Assembly (NCBI GenBank): GCA_045107045.1
Contig: JBGCFR010000020.1
Location: 1-64,000 of the forward strand
Reading direction: 5' to 3'
DNA from: Putridiphycobacter sp045107045
GTDB lineage: Bacteria > Bacteroidota > Bacteroidia > Flavobacteriales_D > Crocinitomicaceae
DNA length: 64,000 bases
A program made the position numbers and the translations under genes. Positions 44,046 to 53,294 of the stretch are shown in pieces (the stretch's first letter is position 1; every line of letters begins with the position of its first letter). The notes below the pieces were generated by a model, which was not told where the DNA came from, did not search any database, and saw nothing but the letters and a program-made list of their open reading frames with translations.

Positions 44046-44119
44046 GGGCCTATAGCTCAGTTGGTTAGAGCACTTGACTCATAATCAAGGGGTCCCAGGT
44101 TCGAGCCCTGGTGGGCCCA
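44046..44119 (+). tRNA. tRNA with CAT anticodon (Ile2 or elongator Met)
   Basis: A 74-nt cloverleaf. The acceptor is GGGCCTA / TGGGCCC with discriminator A, the D-arm is GCTCAGTTGGTTAGAGC, the anticodon stem-loop TTGA-CTCATAA-TCAA has anticodon CAT, and the T-arm is CAGGTTCGAGCCCTG. There is no CCA. It is not an initiator (the acceptor starts with a paired G). The GGGCCTA acceptor resembles tRNA-Ile(GAT) of the phylum, which favours Ile2 with lysidine at C34, but elongator Met cannot be excluded. Confidence 0.92.
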
Positions 44120-44120
44120 C

Positions 44121-44153
44121 AAAAAAGGTGTTGTGAAAGCAACGCCTTTTTTT
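44121..44153 (+). terminator. Terminator of the CAT tRNA
   Basis: AAAGGTGTTG / CAACGCCTTT stem (one G-T pair) with a 6-nt loop and a seven-T tail, starting 2 bp after the tRNA. Confidence 0.8.
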
Positions 44154-44277
44154 GTGCACTAAAGTGGCGAGAAGCGGTACATTGAGCCAGACTTAGACCA
44201 ATCATTAATTTCTGCTCTCAATATGATTAATAAAAACTATCACTTCTATTAATCATTCGAACATACGTTTAGTATTT

Positions 44278-45588
44278 TTAATACACATCCTTATTCCTCA
44301 AAAATAACAGATCAAATATTGTTTTGGAGATAATAGAAATGTCTTTAGCTAATGACCAATTTTTTATATAGATCAGGTCAACTTTAACCCGTTGGGTCAT
44401 AGTAGATTTCTTAGCAGTTTCACCTCGCAATCCTGAGACTTGAGAAAGCCCTGTAATACCAGGTTTTACAAGTAATCTGCTGTCATAATTACTAATTTGA
44501 GAACCAAATTGATCATTCAATAATTTAGGATGAGGACGTGGTCCAACTACTGACATTTCTCCTAAAAATACATTGACAAATTGCGGTAATTCATCAATAC
44601 TAGTTTTTCTAATGAATCGTCCAATTTTCGTTATTCTATCGTCATTTTTTGTCGCTTGCTTCTCTGAACTTGTCACTTTCATTGATCTAAATTTTAAACA
44701 AGTAAAGTATTTCCCCTCTCTTCCAGCACGTGGTTGTTTATATAGAATAGGCCCTCTAGATCCTATTTTTATTAGAATTCCAACTATTATCCAGACCCAC
44801 CATAAAACGGTCAAAATGATTATTGATGAGAAAATAATATCGAAAATTCGTTTAAAAATTAAGTTTTTTCTATCAATAAGTGGAAAGTCCTCAAGACCTA
44901 GTTCAGAGTAAAACAATAGTGATTCTGCTCCAACTGCAAAATTTTTATCGTCATCAACAATATCAGAAACAACATGAATGTTAACACCATAGTGAAGTGC
45001 TAACCCAAGTAGTTGAGACAATTCATTTTGATTTACACTTTTGGCGGAGCAATAAACTTCGTTTAAATGTCTATTAATAATTAAGCCTCTTAAAAAATCA
45101 AAATCTAACTCATTAGACTGACCTTCAAAAACGTAACCATGGCTTTTCGACTTTAAAAAATTGTTTTTTATGCTTGTCATAATTGGAGAGTTTCCAATCA
45201 TATAAAACCGGTTAAACCCACGACCGACTATACGGTAAAGTCTTAAAATAAAAACGAAAAGAATTCTGCTAGCAAATGCAGATAATATAATTAGTGGCGC
45301 AAAGAGCTGTGGTTTATAGTTAAAAAAAGACATTAGGATTAACCCAAGAGTCCATATGGCTAAAAATGTCACATACTGCTTTATGGTTAGTATTAGCAAT
45401 TGGTAGTAGCTTATAAATCTTCTTGAGGCAATTTTTGGGTAATTAATAAAATTTGAAACAAACCATATAATAGCAAGAAAATGCAATTGTGCTACATTGA
45501 AAAATAGCCCAACTCCACATATCAGTAATAGGTCAAAGCAGATACATGCAATGAAATAATGAAAGTATTTAATTGAGGTGCGATTCAT
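44278..45588 (-). CDS. Polyprenyl-phosphate sugar-1-phosphate transferase (WbaP/PglC superfamily)
   Basis: A 436-residue protein. Four or five N-terminal transmembrane helices (within 1-120) and a Rossmann-like CoA-binding-type middle are followed by the bacterial sugar transferase domain from about 235: KRIFDIIFSS reentrant helix, GPILYKQPRAGREGK, LKFRSM, TSIDELPQFVNVFLGEMSVVGPRPHP. This is the large PHPT architecture. It transfers a sugar phosphate from a UDP-sugar to undecaprenyl phosphate, the first step of an exopolysaccharide or O-antigen repeat. It marks the left edge of the glycan locus that runs to the end of the window. Confidence 0.9.
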   Translation of the reverse strand: MNRTSIKYFHYFIACICFDLLLICGVGLFFNVAQLHFLAIIWFVSNFINYPKIASRRFISYYQLLILTIKQYVTFLAIWTLGLILMSFFNYKPQLFAPLIILSAFASRILFVFILRLYRIVGRGFNRFYMIGNSPIMTSIKNNFLKSKSHGYVFEGQSNELDFDFLRGLIINRHLNEVYCSAKSVNQNELSQLLGLALHYGVNIHVVSDIVDDDKNFAVGAESLLFYSELGLEDFPLIDRKNLIFKRIFDIIFSSIIILTVLWWVWIIVGILIKIGSRGPILYKQPRAGREGKYFTCLKFRSMKVTSSEKQATKNDDRITKIGRFIRKTSIDELPQFVNVFLGEMSVVGPRPHPKLLNDQFGSQISNYDSRLLVKPGITGLSQVSGLRGETAKKSTMTQRVKVDLIYIKNWSLAKDISIISKTIFDLLFLRNKDVY

Positions 45589-45712
45589 TTATATTATTCT
45601 ATACGCAGAATGAACAAAGGAAGTAAAAAATATTTCATTTTTTTAAAATCAACCAATCATAATTTCAAGTTTAAATAAGTAACTTCACCTTTCCAACAAA
45701 AAACTAAAATAG

Positions 45713-46594
45713 TTGACAACAGCCATCTTAAAGAGTATTGCCTATTTTGATATTTTCAATCATCCACTACACATAAATGAGTTAAACAATTTGTGTCAAG
45801 AAAACAACAATACCATTTCATCTTCTTTAAACACCCTTATTCAAGACAAAACTTTATTTCAATATAACGATTATTATAGTCTACAAACCAATGTTGAATC
45901 TTTAGTAAATGAAAGGGAGTCCAAAACTGCTGCTGCACAAAAGTATTTAACAAAATTACCTCGTTACGCCAAAATAATTAAAGCATTCCCGTATGTTAAA
46001 GGTATTGGCGTCTCAGGATCCTTATCAAAAAACGTTATGCATAATGATGGTGACATAGATTATTTTATCATTACTTCTCCAAATCGCTTATGGATTTGCA
46101 GAACTTTCTTGATTGCATTTAAAAAGATTGTACTTTTTAATTCAAAAAAGTACTTTTGTGTTAACTATTTCGTTGATACCAATAATCTTGAAATAAGGGA
46201 TAAGAATATGTTCACCGCCATTGAAACCTCCTTTCTTCTTCCTGTATTCAACCATGAATTGATTCATGAATTTAAAACCAAAAATAATTGGTCAAAAACA
46301 TTTATCAATCAATTTGAACATCCTATGGTAAGCAATGACATTAGAAATAGAACTGGATTAAAGAATATAGTTCAGTGGATGTTTAAAGGGCAATTTGGAG
46401 ATAAGTTAGACCTATATTTAATGAAATTTACCTATCGGAAATGGCAAAAAAAATTCAAGGACTTTGATATGACAAAATTTGAATTGACTATGAGAACTAA
46501 TCGTGGTGTATCTAAACATCACCCAAGAGATTTTCAGAACCGAGTGTTGAAATCTTACACTGAAAAATTAATAGAATTAGGTATTAACGAATGA
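45713..46594 (+). CDS. Nucleotidyltransferase-fold protein, coupled to a radical SAM gene
   Basis: A 293-residue protein starting with TTG (no ATG nearby in frame). Residues about 1-65 look like a winged helix. A nucleotidyltransferase core follows: G102-S103 (GVSGSLSKN) and metal ligands Asp114 and Asp116 (DGDIDYFII), the pol-beta-like GS-x-DxD pattern. The remaining helical part is basic. Such proteins transfer a nucleotidyl group to a small molecule, RNA or protein; the substrate is unknown. Its TGA overlaps the ATG of the following radical SAM gene by 4 bp. Confidence 0.7.
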   Translation: MTTAILKSIAYFDIFNHPLHINELNNLCQENNNTISSSLNTLIQDKTLFQYNDYYSLQTNVESLVNERESKTAAAQKYLTKLPRYAKIIKAFPYVKGIGVSGSLSKNVMHNDGDIDYFIITSPNRLWICRTFLIAFKKIVLFNSKKYFCVNYFVDTNNLEIRDKNMFTAIETSFLLPVFNHELIHEFKTKNNWSKTFINQFEHPMVSNDIRNRTGLKNIVQWMFKGQFGDKLDLYLMKFTYRKWQKKFKDFDMTKFELTMRTNRGVSKHHPRDFQNRVLKSYTEKLIELGINE

Positions 46595-48012
46595 ATGTTC
46601 TTTTTACTCATAGCTACTTTTTAAAGTTCGATCCAAAACAATTTGAACTCAGTAAACCCTATCCACCTCTAGGAACAATTTTAGCTGCCTCAGTTGTAAG
46701 AAAGGCTGGATTTAAGGTTAGTTTTTTTGATACTTACTTTGCAAATTCGCCAAACAAAATTTTGGCCCAAATAGAAGACAAACAACAGCAAGTGCTAGTC
46801 ATTTATGATGATGGTTTTAACTATCTCACAAAAATGTGCTTAACCAAAATGAGAACTGCTGCCTATGACATGACAGCCATGGCAAAGGCAAATGGAATGA
46901 TTGTTATTGTAGCGAGTAGTGACTCGACAGATCATTTTGAATCATATTTGGAGAAAGGGGCTGATTATATTGTTTTGGGAGAGGGAGAGCAATCATTATT
47001 AGACCTACTAAACAGTTTAAAGCAAGACATTAAGCCCAGTGAAATAGCTGGCATTGCTTATCTAGAGGATGAGAAACCAGTCAAAACTACTCCACGTCCA
47101 ATATTGACCGACCTTGACAGCCTTCCCTTACCAGCTTGGGATTTAATTGATATTAAACCATATCAAAAAGCGTGGCAACAACACGGCTATTTTTCAATCA
47201 ATTTAGCAACAACCAGAGGCTGTCCATACAAATGCAATTGGTGTGCAAAACCTATTTATGGTAATAGATACAATAGTCGGTCTCCTGAACATGTGGTCAA
47301 TGAAATAAAACTAATGCAGTCTTTATTTAAATTCGATCATATTTGGTTTGGAGATGATATTTTTGGTTTAAAACCAAGTTGGGTGCAAGACTATAATAGT
47401 GTTCTTAAAAAAAATGAAATAAACATCCCGTATAAAATTCAATCAAGAGCCGATTTATTGCTGAAAGATGACACAATTGACAACTTAGCTGAATCTGGTT
47501 GTGATGAAGTTTGGATTGGTGCAGAAAGTGGGTCTCAAAAAATATTAAATGCCATGGATAAAGGCACCAGTTTGGCTCAAATTGAAACTTGCACAAAACT
47601 GATGCAAAGTAAAGGTTTAAAGCCCTGCTTTTTTCTTCAGTTTGGTTATTTAGGTGAAGATTGGACTGATATTAAAGCAACATTAAACATGTTGTTTACT
47701 TTAATGCCTCATGACATAGGTGTCTCTGTTTCTTATCCATTGCCAGGTACAAAGTTTTATGATATTGTGAAAAGTCAGCTAAGCGAAAAAACCAATTGGG
47801 AAGATTCTGATGAGTTATTAATGATGTATAAAAGTACATTCTCCCCAAAATTCTATAAAGTATTACACCGATTTATTCATAAACGGTTCCGTCAAAAACA
47901 GACAGAAGTTAAAATGAAAAAAGGGAATTTTAAGAACTTACTAAAATGGGGCTATCATAAATTAACATCTAATTTATTGTATGGTTATTTACTAGCTATG
48001 AAGGGACGTTAG
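46591..48012 (+). CDS. Cobalamin-binding-type radical SAM protein 1
   Basis: A 473-residue protein. An N-terminal B12-binding-like Rossmann domain (about 1-165; HSYFLKFDPKQFELSKPYPP at the start, YIVLGEGEQSLLDLL at 127-141) is followed by a radical SAM core with Cys211-x3-Cys215-x2-Cys218 (RGCPYKCNWC), DHIWFGDDIFG, and AESGSQKILNAMDKG. It is closely similar in layout and motifs to radical SAM protein 5 at the far end of the locus. Class B radical SAM enzymes methylate unactivated carbon or phosphorus or rearrange rings. It overlaps its upstream partner by 4 bp and is convergent with the methyltransferase by a 17-bp overlap. Confidence 0.88.
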   Translation: MNVLFTHSYFLKFDPKQFELSKPYPPLGTILAASVVRKAGFKVSFFDTYFANSPNKILAQIEDKQQQVLVIYDDGFNYLTKMCLTKMRTAAYDMTAMAKANGMIVIVASSDSTDHFESYLEKGADYIVLGEGEQSLLDLLNSLKQDIKPSEIAGIAYLEDEKPVKTTPRPILTDLDSLPLPAWDLIDIKPYQKAWQQHGYFSINLATTRGCPYKCNWCAKPIYGNRYNSRSPEHVVNEIKLMQSLFKFDHIWFGDDIFGLKPSWVQDYNSVLKKNEINIPYKIQSRADLLLKDDTIDNLAESGCDEVWIGAESGSQKILNAMDKGTSLAQIETCTKLMQSKGLKPCFFLQFGYLGEDWTDIKATLNMLFTLMPHDIGVSVSYPLPGTKFYDIVKSQLSEKTNWEDSDELLMMYKSTFSPKFYKVLHRFIHKRFRQKQTEVKMKKGNFKNLLKWGYHKLTSNLLYGYLLAMKGR

Positions 48013-48694
48013 AGCTGATTAGTTGAAAAATATAGTTTAATTCACCATGTCTCTTCTGCTCTTTAATCGCGACTAACGAAATATTGTGACGTAATGCCAA
48101 GTTTTGAATGTTTTCTATATCACAATCTTCAGATAAAATCATGACTACTTTCTTTTGGCTAATTTTCTGTTTTGATAATTGGTCGAATAAATTTTTAAAG
48201 TAGGCGAAGTCTTTACCACAAAACCAAGCCTTTTCAGCATCATTTTCAGGGTCTTTAGGATAATATGGGGGATTGATCACTATATAATCAAATTCAAATT
48301 TCTTTAAATCCGTAAATAAATCAGATTTCATAGCTTGAATTTTAACATTGTTTTTCGTAGCGTTGTAAAGTGCATTTTCTAATGCTTTGTCATTGATATC
48401 AGACGCGACAACATTGGCTCCCTTTTTTGCAGCAAAGCAACTGATAATACCAGTACCACATCCTAGCTCCAAAAAATTTAAGTTTTCTATCTTTTCAGTT
48501 TCTAAAAACTCCAAAAGCAGCTTTGTACTTATGGTAAAATGAGGAAAAAAAACAGTTGGAAAAACTTTTATCTTAAGGTCTTTGTAACGGTATGATCTTG
48601 GTTTTTTAAAGTAATGTTTGACAAAGAAACGAAGAAACGGGCTCAGTAATTTGGCGGGAATTCTTCTCATTTTATTCACTTTGGAAGCCTTCAA
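47996..48694 (-). CDS. SAM-dependent methyltransferase of the PrmC/HemK type
   Basis: A 232-residue protein with motif I LELGCGTGIIS (about 76-86), VASDIND and motif IV NPPY (VINPPYYPKDPEN, about 135), the N6/glutamine-type methyltransferase signature. A basic N-terminus (MRRIPAKLL, KKPRSYRYKDLKIKVFPTVF) is typical of PrmC-like or 16S-rRNA-type enzymes. NPPY enzymes methylate planar nitrogen groups. In this glycan cluster the substrate may be different. It begins 23 bp inside the end of radical SAM gene 2 and therefore shares its transcript. Confidence 0.82.
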   Translation of the reverse strand: MKASKVNKMRRIPAKLLSPFLRFFVKHYFKKPRSYRYKDLKIKVFPTVFFPHFTISTKLLLEFLETEKIENLNFLELGCGTGIISCFAAKKGANVVASDINDKALENALYNATKNNVKIQAMKSDLFTDLKKFEFDYIVINPPYYPKDPENDAEKAWFCGKDFAYFKNLFDQLSKQKISQKKVVMILSEDCDIENIQNLALRHNISLVAIKEQKRHGELNYIFQLISSNVPS

Positions 48695-50186
48695 TTTCTG
48701 GCTGACGATACTTCCATATTTTATGGAAAATTTTTATGTCATATGGTAATTTATAAAATCCAGAATGATACCTCCAACTTGAAATTGTCTTTAATATACC
48801 CTTTTTTATGGGGGTTAACTTATAGTCCGAGCTCGTTGGATGGTAACCATTTAACACCGTTTCAAAATTTCTGATTTTATCAACCATTTTCGAGGTCAAC
48901 CATGGCGTTAACGGATTCTTTCTGAGGTCAAAATTTTCCCAAGATGGATTTAACCAATCTTCAAGATGAGTAGGGAATTCAAAACCCGCTTTTGTTATTT
49001 GGTCATACAACTCCGACCCTTCAGTCGGAACTGGGCTGTAGAGGTATATAATAATTTCAGTTGCTGGATTTAGTCGTTTAATTTTTTTAATAAATTGAAT
49101 ATCAGAATCAATTTGAGCCATTACTTTAGCTTCATTATCTCCTGGCATTCCAAGTACAAAAGAATATTCCGGGATGATATTAAATTGCTTTAAACGAACG
49201 GCAAACTTCTCGATTTGCTCCGCTGTTTGAGTGCCACCCTTATCCATTTGCTTTAACACTTCATCACTTCCTGTTTCGGCTCCAAAAAATATCATTTTGC
49301 AACCTGCATCACTCATCAATTGTAAATCGTCATCTGAATATTTATCTAAAGTATCAATTCTCCCTTCGCCCCACCATTTAATATTATCGTTTAATACTAA
49401 CTTCGAAAATTCGACAACCCGTTTTTTAGAGGTGAAAAAGTTATTATCATGAAATTCCACGGCATCAATACCATACTTTTCTTTCAATTCCTTTATGTCC
49501 TTATACATGTTTTCAGCAGACTTCCCCTTCCATCTCGCATTATAAATCGGAACCACTGCACAAAATGAACATGTAAAAGGACAACCAAAGCTTGAATGGT
49601 AAGCCATGGTCTTTCGACCCATAAAAGTCTTTGCTAAATAGTTATTAATCGGATATTGCTGATTAAAAGTGGAATAAGGCAGCGGAGGTAAAGTGTCTTG
49701 ATCTAATAATTCTTCTTTTTTTGTTTTAACAACGACCCCGTCTTCTAAATAAATTAAATTTCGAACTTCTTTAATTGACAAGTTTTGTTTCCATGCATTA
49801 AGCAAACTAGGAAATGCTTGATCTCCTGGTCCTGCAACTATTGCATCTACAAAGCCACTGCTTAAAACCACTTGATATTGATTGGTAGCAAAATAGCCTC
49901 CCCAAATAATTTTTACAGTTGGATAATTCTCCCTTACTTTTTTACTAAATGGAATAGCTTCGCGAAGCTGAGGCCCTGGCATTACAGTACAACCAAAATA
50001 ATGCACAGTGTTATTCTTTAAAATATCATCTATTCTCTTCCACGGATCGACTTCTAAATTTCCATCAACATAAATAACATTGTATTCAGCCTCAATTGAA
50101 GCACCTACTTGAAGAATAGAATTTGGGACTCTATGTTTCCATTTTCCACTTCTAGGATTAAATAAAATGACAGTTTGTTTTACCAT
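48672..50186 (-). CDS. Cobalamin-binding-type radical SAM protein 2
   Basis: A 504-residue protein. The start MVKQTVILFNPRSGKW is chosen over an upstream ATG because it fits the family. A B12-binding-like domain at about 1-165 (HYFGCTVMPGPQLREAI, IWGGYFAT, VAGPGDQAFPSLL) is followed by radical SAM cysteines 202, 206 and 209 (GCPFTCSFC), VEFHDNNFF, MIFFGAETGSDEVL and a C-terminal domain with conserved tryptophans, similar to BchE/HpnJ-like enzymes. Its likely reaction is methylation or ring chemistry on a lipid or glycan precursor. The methyltransferase gene overlaps its end by 23 bp. Confidence 0.88.
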   Translation of the reverse strand: MVKQTVILFNPRSGKWKHRVPNSILQVGASIEAEYNVIYVDGNLEVDPWKRIDDILKNNTVHYFGCTVMPGPQLREAIPFSKKVRENYPTVKIIWGGYFATNQYQVVLSSGFVDAIVAGPGDQAFPSLLNAWKQNLSIKEVRNLIYLEDGVVVKTKKEELLDQDTLPPLPYSTFNQQYPINNYLAKTFMGRKTMAYHSSFGCPFTCSFCAVVPIYNARWKGKSAENMYKDIKELKEKYGIDAVEFHDNNFFTSKKRVVEFSKLVLNDNIKWWGEGRIDTLDKYSDDDLQLMSDAGCKMIFFGAETGSDEVLKQMDKGGTQTAEQIEKFAVRLKQFNIIPEYSFVLGMPGDNEAKVMAQIDSDIQFIKKIKRLNPATEIIIYLYSPVPTEGSELYDQITKAGFEFPTHLEDWLNPSWENFDLRKNPLTPWLTSKMVDKIRNFETVLNGYHPTSSDYKLTPIKKGILKTISSWRYHSGFYKLPYDIKIFHKIWKYRQPEIEGFQSE

Positions 50187-50317
50187 TATTGTATCAGAAA
50201 GCAATCAGCTTTTCAAATATAGGCTTTTGTTTTAGAAACAGAATAATTGTTTTACTATTCTAGAATTTCATTTCAATAATCATATTCTTTTTTATTTAAA
50301 ATTTCAGTAATAAAAAA

Positions 50318-50325
50318 TATATTTG
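50318..50325 (+). promoter_or_regulatory. -7 box TATATTTG before the heme lipoprotein
   Basis: This matches TAnnTTTG and ends 10 bp before the ATG at 50336. The -33 region shows only TTTA-like sequence. Confidence 0.5.
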
Positions 50326-50335
50326 TCAAACTAAA

Positions 50336-51478
50336 ATGAGACAATATCAATTTTCAAAATTAACATTAAAGCACCTCGTTTTTATTTGTTTGATGGTTCC
50401 ACTTGTATTAGGGTGCAGAAAAGACAATCTAGAAGTTCTAAACAAATCGATCATTAGTTTAAGGTGGGTTAAATCATACCCTGATGAGACGATTGATGAT
50501 GCTGTTACTGGTTTAAAATGGGCACTCTCTTATATTGGAGCCAAATATTTTGACGACCAGAGTATAAAGATTATTGATAATATTATTCATGTCAACATTA
50601 GCCTTCTTGGTTTTTCTGCTGAATCAATTATTCAATTACAGCTACTCAATAAAAAATTTAAATCAACTGAATCATTTAAACACTATCAAAGTATAGACCT
50701 AGGTCGCTATATAACCTGTTTAATTGGTGCATCAGAGCATTATTACGCTTTTGTAAATCAACCCGAAAATTTGAATGAGTTAACTAAACAATATACGCTT
50801 TCCGATAAAGCTGGATATGTTAATAAGTCTAGTGTTTCTCCAAAAGATCGGGCCATTAGATTTTCAAGTCAATTTGGACTAAATCAAATTTTTATAGCTG
50901 AAGAAATTGATAAAGTAACTGGAGAACTATTAGAGTACGAAACCATAAATTTAATGCCAAATGGGCAATTAAGATTTGGCGTCTATGACACAGAAGGGAA
51001 GCTCATCAATTCTGCCAGTCCAGATGTTAGTAACGCGGGAAAGCCCGCCAAATGTCTTTGGTGCCATGAGTCTACGCTTTTACCTCTTTTTGCAAACCAA
51101 GATAACTTCCCTAATTTCCTTCCTTTTATATCTTTCAGGGATAGTTTAACTCTTTTTAATAAAGGACTTTTGAATAGTCAAAGTGGATTAAGCAAGGGTG
51201 TCGATTTCTCGAAAAAAGCAAGGCATGAATTAACTGAATTACAATACATCTCATTTATGGAGCCTTCGTTAGAACGACTTGTAATTGAATGGCAAATGTC
51301 GGAAAAAGAAGTTTTAGACCGGGTAAATGGTTTGTTATCTCATCAGAATCATGAATTTAAATTTTTAGGAGATTTATATGATAGAAATGACATTGAAGAA
51401 TTAGCCCCACATAAAAGTCTCAGCGTTTCTTCAAGTGTCAGAGAAAAATCAATAATTGAAGTGAATCATTTGAATTAA
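50336..51478 (+). CDS. Lipoprotein with a single CxxCH heme-binding motif
   Basis: A 380-residue lipoprotein (VLGC, acylated Cys27). The mature protein is helical at first. At 240-244 it has Cys-Leu-Trp-Cys-His in the context GKPAKCLWCHEST, a c-type heme attachment motif. It could also bind metal, but the preceding loop SASPDVSNAGKPAKC looks like a cytochrome. An axial Met or second His cannot be assigned confidently. If correct, this is a monoheme periplasmic lipoprotein in the middle of a radical-SAM-rich glycan locus. No other cytochrome gene is present. It has its own promoter; both flanks are non-coding for over 100 bp. Confidence 0.65.
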   Translation: MRQYQFSKLTLKHLVFICLMVPLVLGCRKDNLEVLNKSIISLRWVKSYPDETIDDAVTGLKWALSYIGAKYFDDQSIKIIDNIIHVNISLLGFSAESIIQLQLLNKKFKSTESFKHYQSIDLGRYITCLIGASEHYYAFVNQPENLNELTKQYTLSDKAGYVNKSSVSPKDRAIRFSSQFGLNQIFIAEEIDKVTGELLEYETINLMPNGQLRFGVYDTEGKLINSASPDVSNAGKPAKCLWCHESTLLPLFANQDNFPNFLPFISFRDSLTLFNKGLLNSQSGLSKGVDFSKKARHELTELQYISFMEPSLERLVIEWQMSEKEVLDRVNGLLSHQNHEFKFLGDLYDRNDIEELAPHKSLSVSSSVREKSIIEVNHLN

Positions 51479-51800
51479 GTTATAGTCCAATTTATGCTTT
51501 TTTGCTAGTGCAATTCAAAAGTTGTTCTTAGTGTCCGATTCAATTGAATTTATGTGAAACGAATTACAAATAGTAAAGTACATAAAAATAATTCTATTAT
51601 CTTTAATCTTTTCTACAGCACAAAATTAGAAAATGGTTTCATACTCATTTTCACTTTAGTTTTAGAAAAGCAAGCAAACTCACAAAAAATATTTCTGAGT
51701 TAAAAATTATGCTATCAAAAGTGCTAATTAGTATCTCTCAAAACTTGATATATTGAAAATAGTAATGGCATTTTACAGTAATGAGGTACTATAATATATT
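51479..51800. other. 322-bp gap without a gene
   Basis: AT-rich and without a convincing reading frame, RNA fold or terminator. A promoter for the following GT-C gene is expected near its right end (ACAGTAATGAGGTACTATAA region), but no clear TAnnTTTG box is present. Confidence 0.4.
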
Positions 51801-53288
51801 ATGAGTAATATTATTCAGAAATACAGTGTTTTGATACTATGTATTATTGGGTCATTTGTTCGACTCCTCTACGGCTATTTCTTTGAACCGTGGAATCAAG
51901 CCCCTGATCATTTAGCATGGGAATTAATTATAGAACAGGGAAGTTTTCGCTACGATCATCTGATCCATTATCCGCATGAAGGTGGCACGTTCTTGATTTC
52001 ATTACTTTGCCAGATTATTGAGCTGTTTACTAATGTCAGTTCACTTACTATATCTGCATTCCTAATTGATTTTACTGTCCGATTTGTCCAAATCATTATC
52101 GTTAAACGAGTATTTGATATGAAAATAGCTATTCTATTTGGCTTATGGACTATTTTAGCTACTCCATCTATTATTCCATGGGGTACTGTAAATTTTGGAC
52201 TCCACGCCATTGCTAGCCTATTTCCCTTTCTACTTTTACTTCTTCTATCACAGAAAAAAGATTCATTACAACATCATTTTTACTGTGGCATTTTCTTAGG
52301 GGTAGCAATCTGGTTTTCTTATGCTAATATGATTTTAATTCCTGTTTACTTTTTATATCGTCTAATCAACCCTCAAGCTATTAAAAAATGGGTTTTTTCT
52401 ATCATAGGTTTAATAAGCATTTTAATCCTCCATTTATTGGTTAGACAGTTTTTAGATCCAGGTTTTCATTTGAATGAATTGGGCATTGCTTCAATAAGAG
52501 GTGTCGATTTCTCATTTGGTGATATCGATTTAATTGGGCGACTTTGGAACATACCTAAAGTGATTGCAAATGCAATAATTGCTTTACCAGGTTCTGATGG
52601 GCTTATGCCCAAGTTTCGACTAATTTATTATTTCTTTTTTGTATTAGCCTCTATCAGCATTATTGTACATCTGAAAGTAAATAATTTGCGCCAAAAGATT
52701 ACTCCAATATTGTCCATCATTGTGTTTTTCTTCCTTATTTATATTATAAGCCCTTTTTTCGACACAAGAGATCAAGGAAACTATGTTATATTTAGACATT
52801 TAACCTATATTATCCCTATGTTTTCTTTATTCATAATAATAGGACTCTCTTCTCTAAAATATAATATCATAGTTGTTGCATTTTTAGCCATTGGGATGAT
52901 TAGATCTGGACAGCTTTTTACAGCTGAAAAGTTGCAAGTTAGTAGCGATATAACAAAGGCAACTGGTTGGATTATTGGCACAAAATTGGGGCACGATAAA
53001 AATGGAATAGTAAATATTCTAAATGACAATCCAAAAAAGCGATCACTTTTAATTCAGGGTGTTGGATGGGGTATTAGCGCATCACTATTATTTGATAATG
53101 ATATTTTAGATAAAGTGAAAACAAATTCAAAAATTACAAGATTAGTCAAACTGATTTCAGAATACCCTATATCATTTCAAAGTGACCTTTTTAATGGAGT
53201 TAAATTTTCATTCAATCCTGAGTTAAGCCCGAAGTTAAATCCAGAATTACTATTAAAGATTGAGGATTCAGTTAGTATAAATGAATAA
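51801..53288 (+). CDS. Multi-pass GT-C-type glycosyltransferase-like membrane protein
   Basis: A 495-residue protein with about ten to eleven transmembrane helices. The first periplasmic loop after helix 1 holds the acidic segment PDHLAWELI and, further on, YPHEGGTF, the place where GT-C enzymes (ArnT, GT39, GT83) carry catalytic acidic residues. A hydrophilic C-terminal domain of about 110 residues follows the last helices. It probably transfers a sugar from a polyprenyl-phosphate donor in the periplasm. The FAD enzyme gene starts 6 bp downstream and shares the transcript. Confidence 0.72.
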   Translation: MSNIIQKYSVLILCIIGSFVRLLYGYFFEPWNQAPDHLAWELIIEQGSFRYDHLIHYPHEGGTFLISLLCQIIELFTNVSSLTISAFLIDFTVRFVQIIIVKRVFDMKIAILFGLWTILATPSIIPWGTVNFGLHAIASLFPFLLLLLLSQKKDSLQHHFYCGIFLGVAIWFSYANMILIPVYFLYRLINPQAIKKWVFSIIGLISILILHLLVRQFLDPGFHLNELGIASIRGVDFSFGDIDLIGRLWNIPKVIANAIIALPGSDGLMPKFRLIYYFFFVLASISIIVHLKVNNLRQKITPILSIIVFFFLIYIISPFFDTRDQGNYVIFRHLTYIIPMFSLFIIIGLSSLKYNIIVVAFLAIGMIRSGQLFTAEKLQVSSDITKATGWIIGTKLGHDKNGIVNILNDNPKKRSLLIQGVGWGISASLLFDNDILDKVKTNSKITRLVKLISEYPISFQSDLFNGVKFSFNPELSPKLNPELLLKIEDSVSINE

Positions 53289-53294
53289 TAGTGC

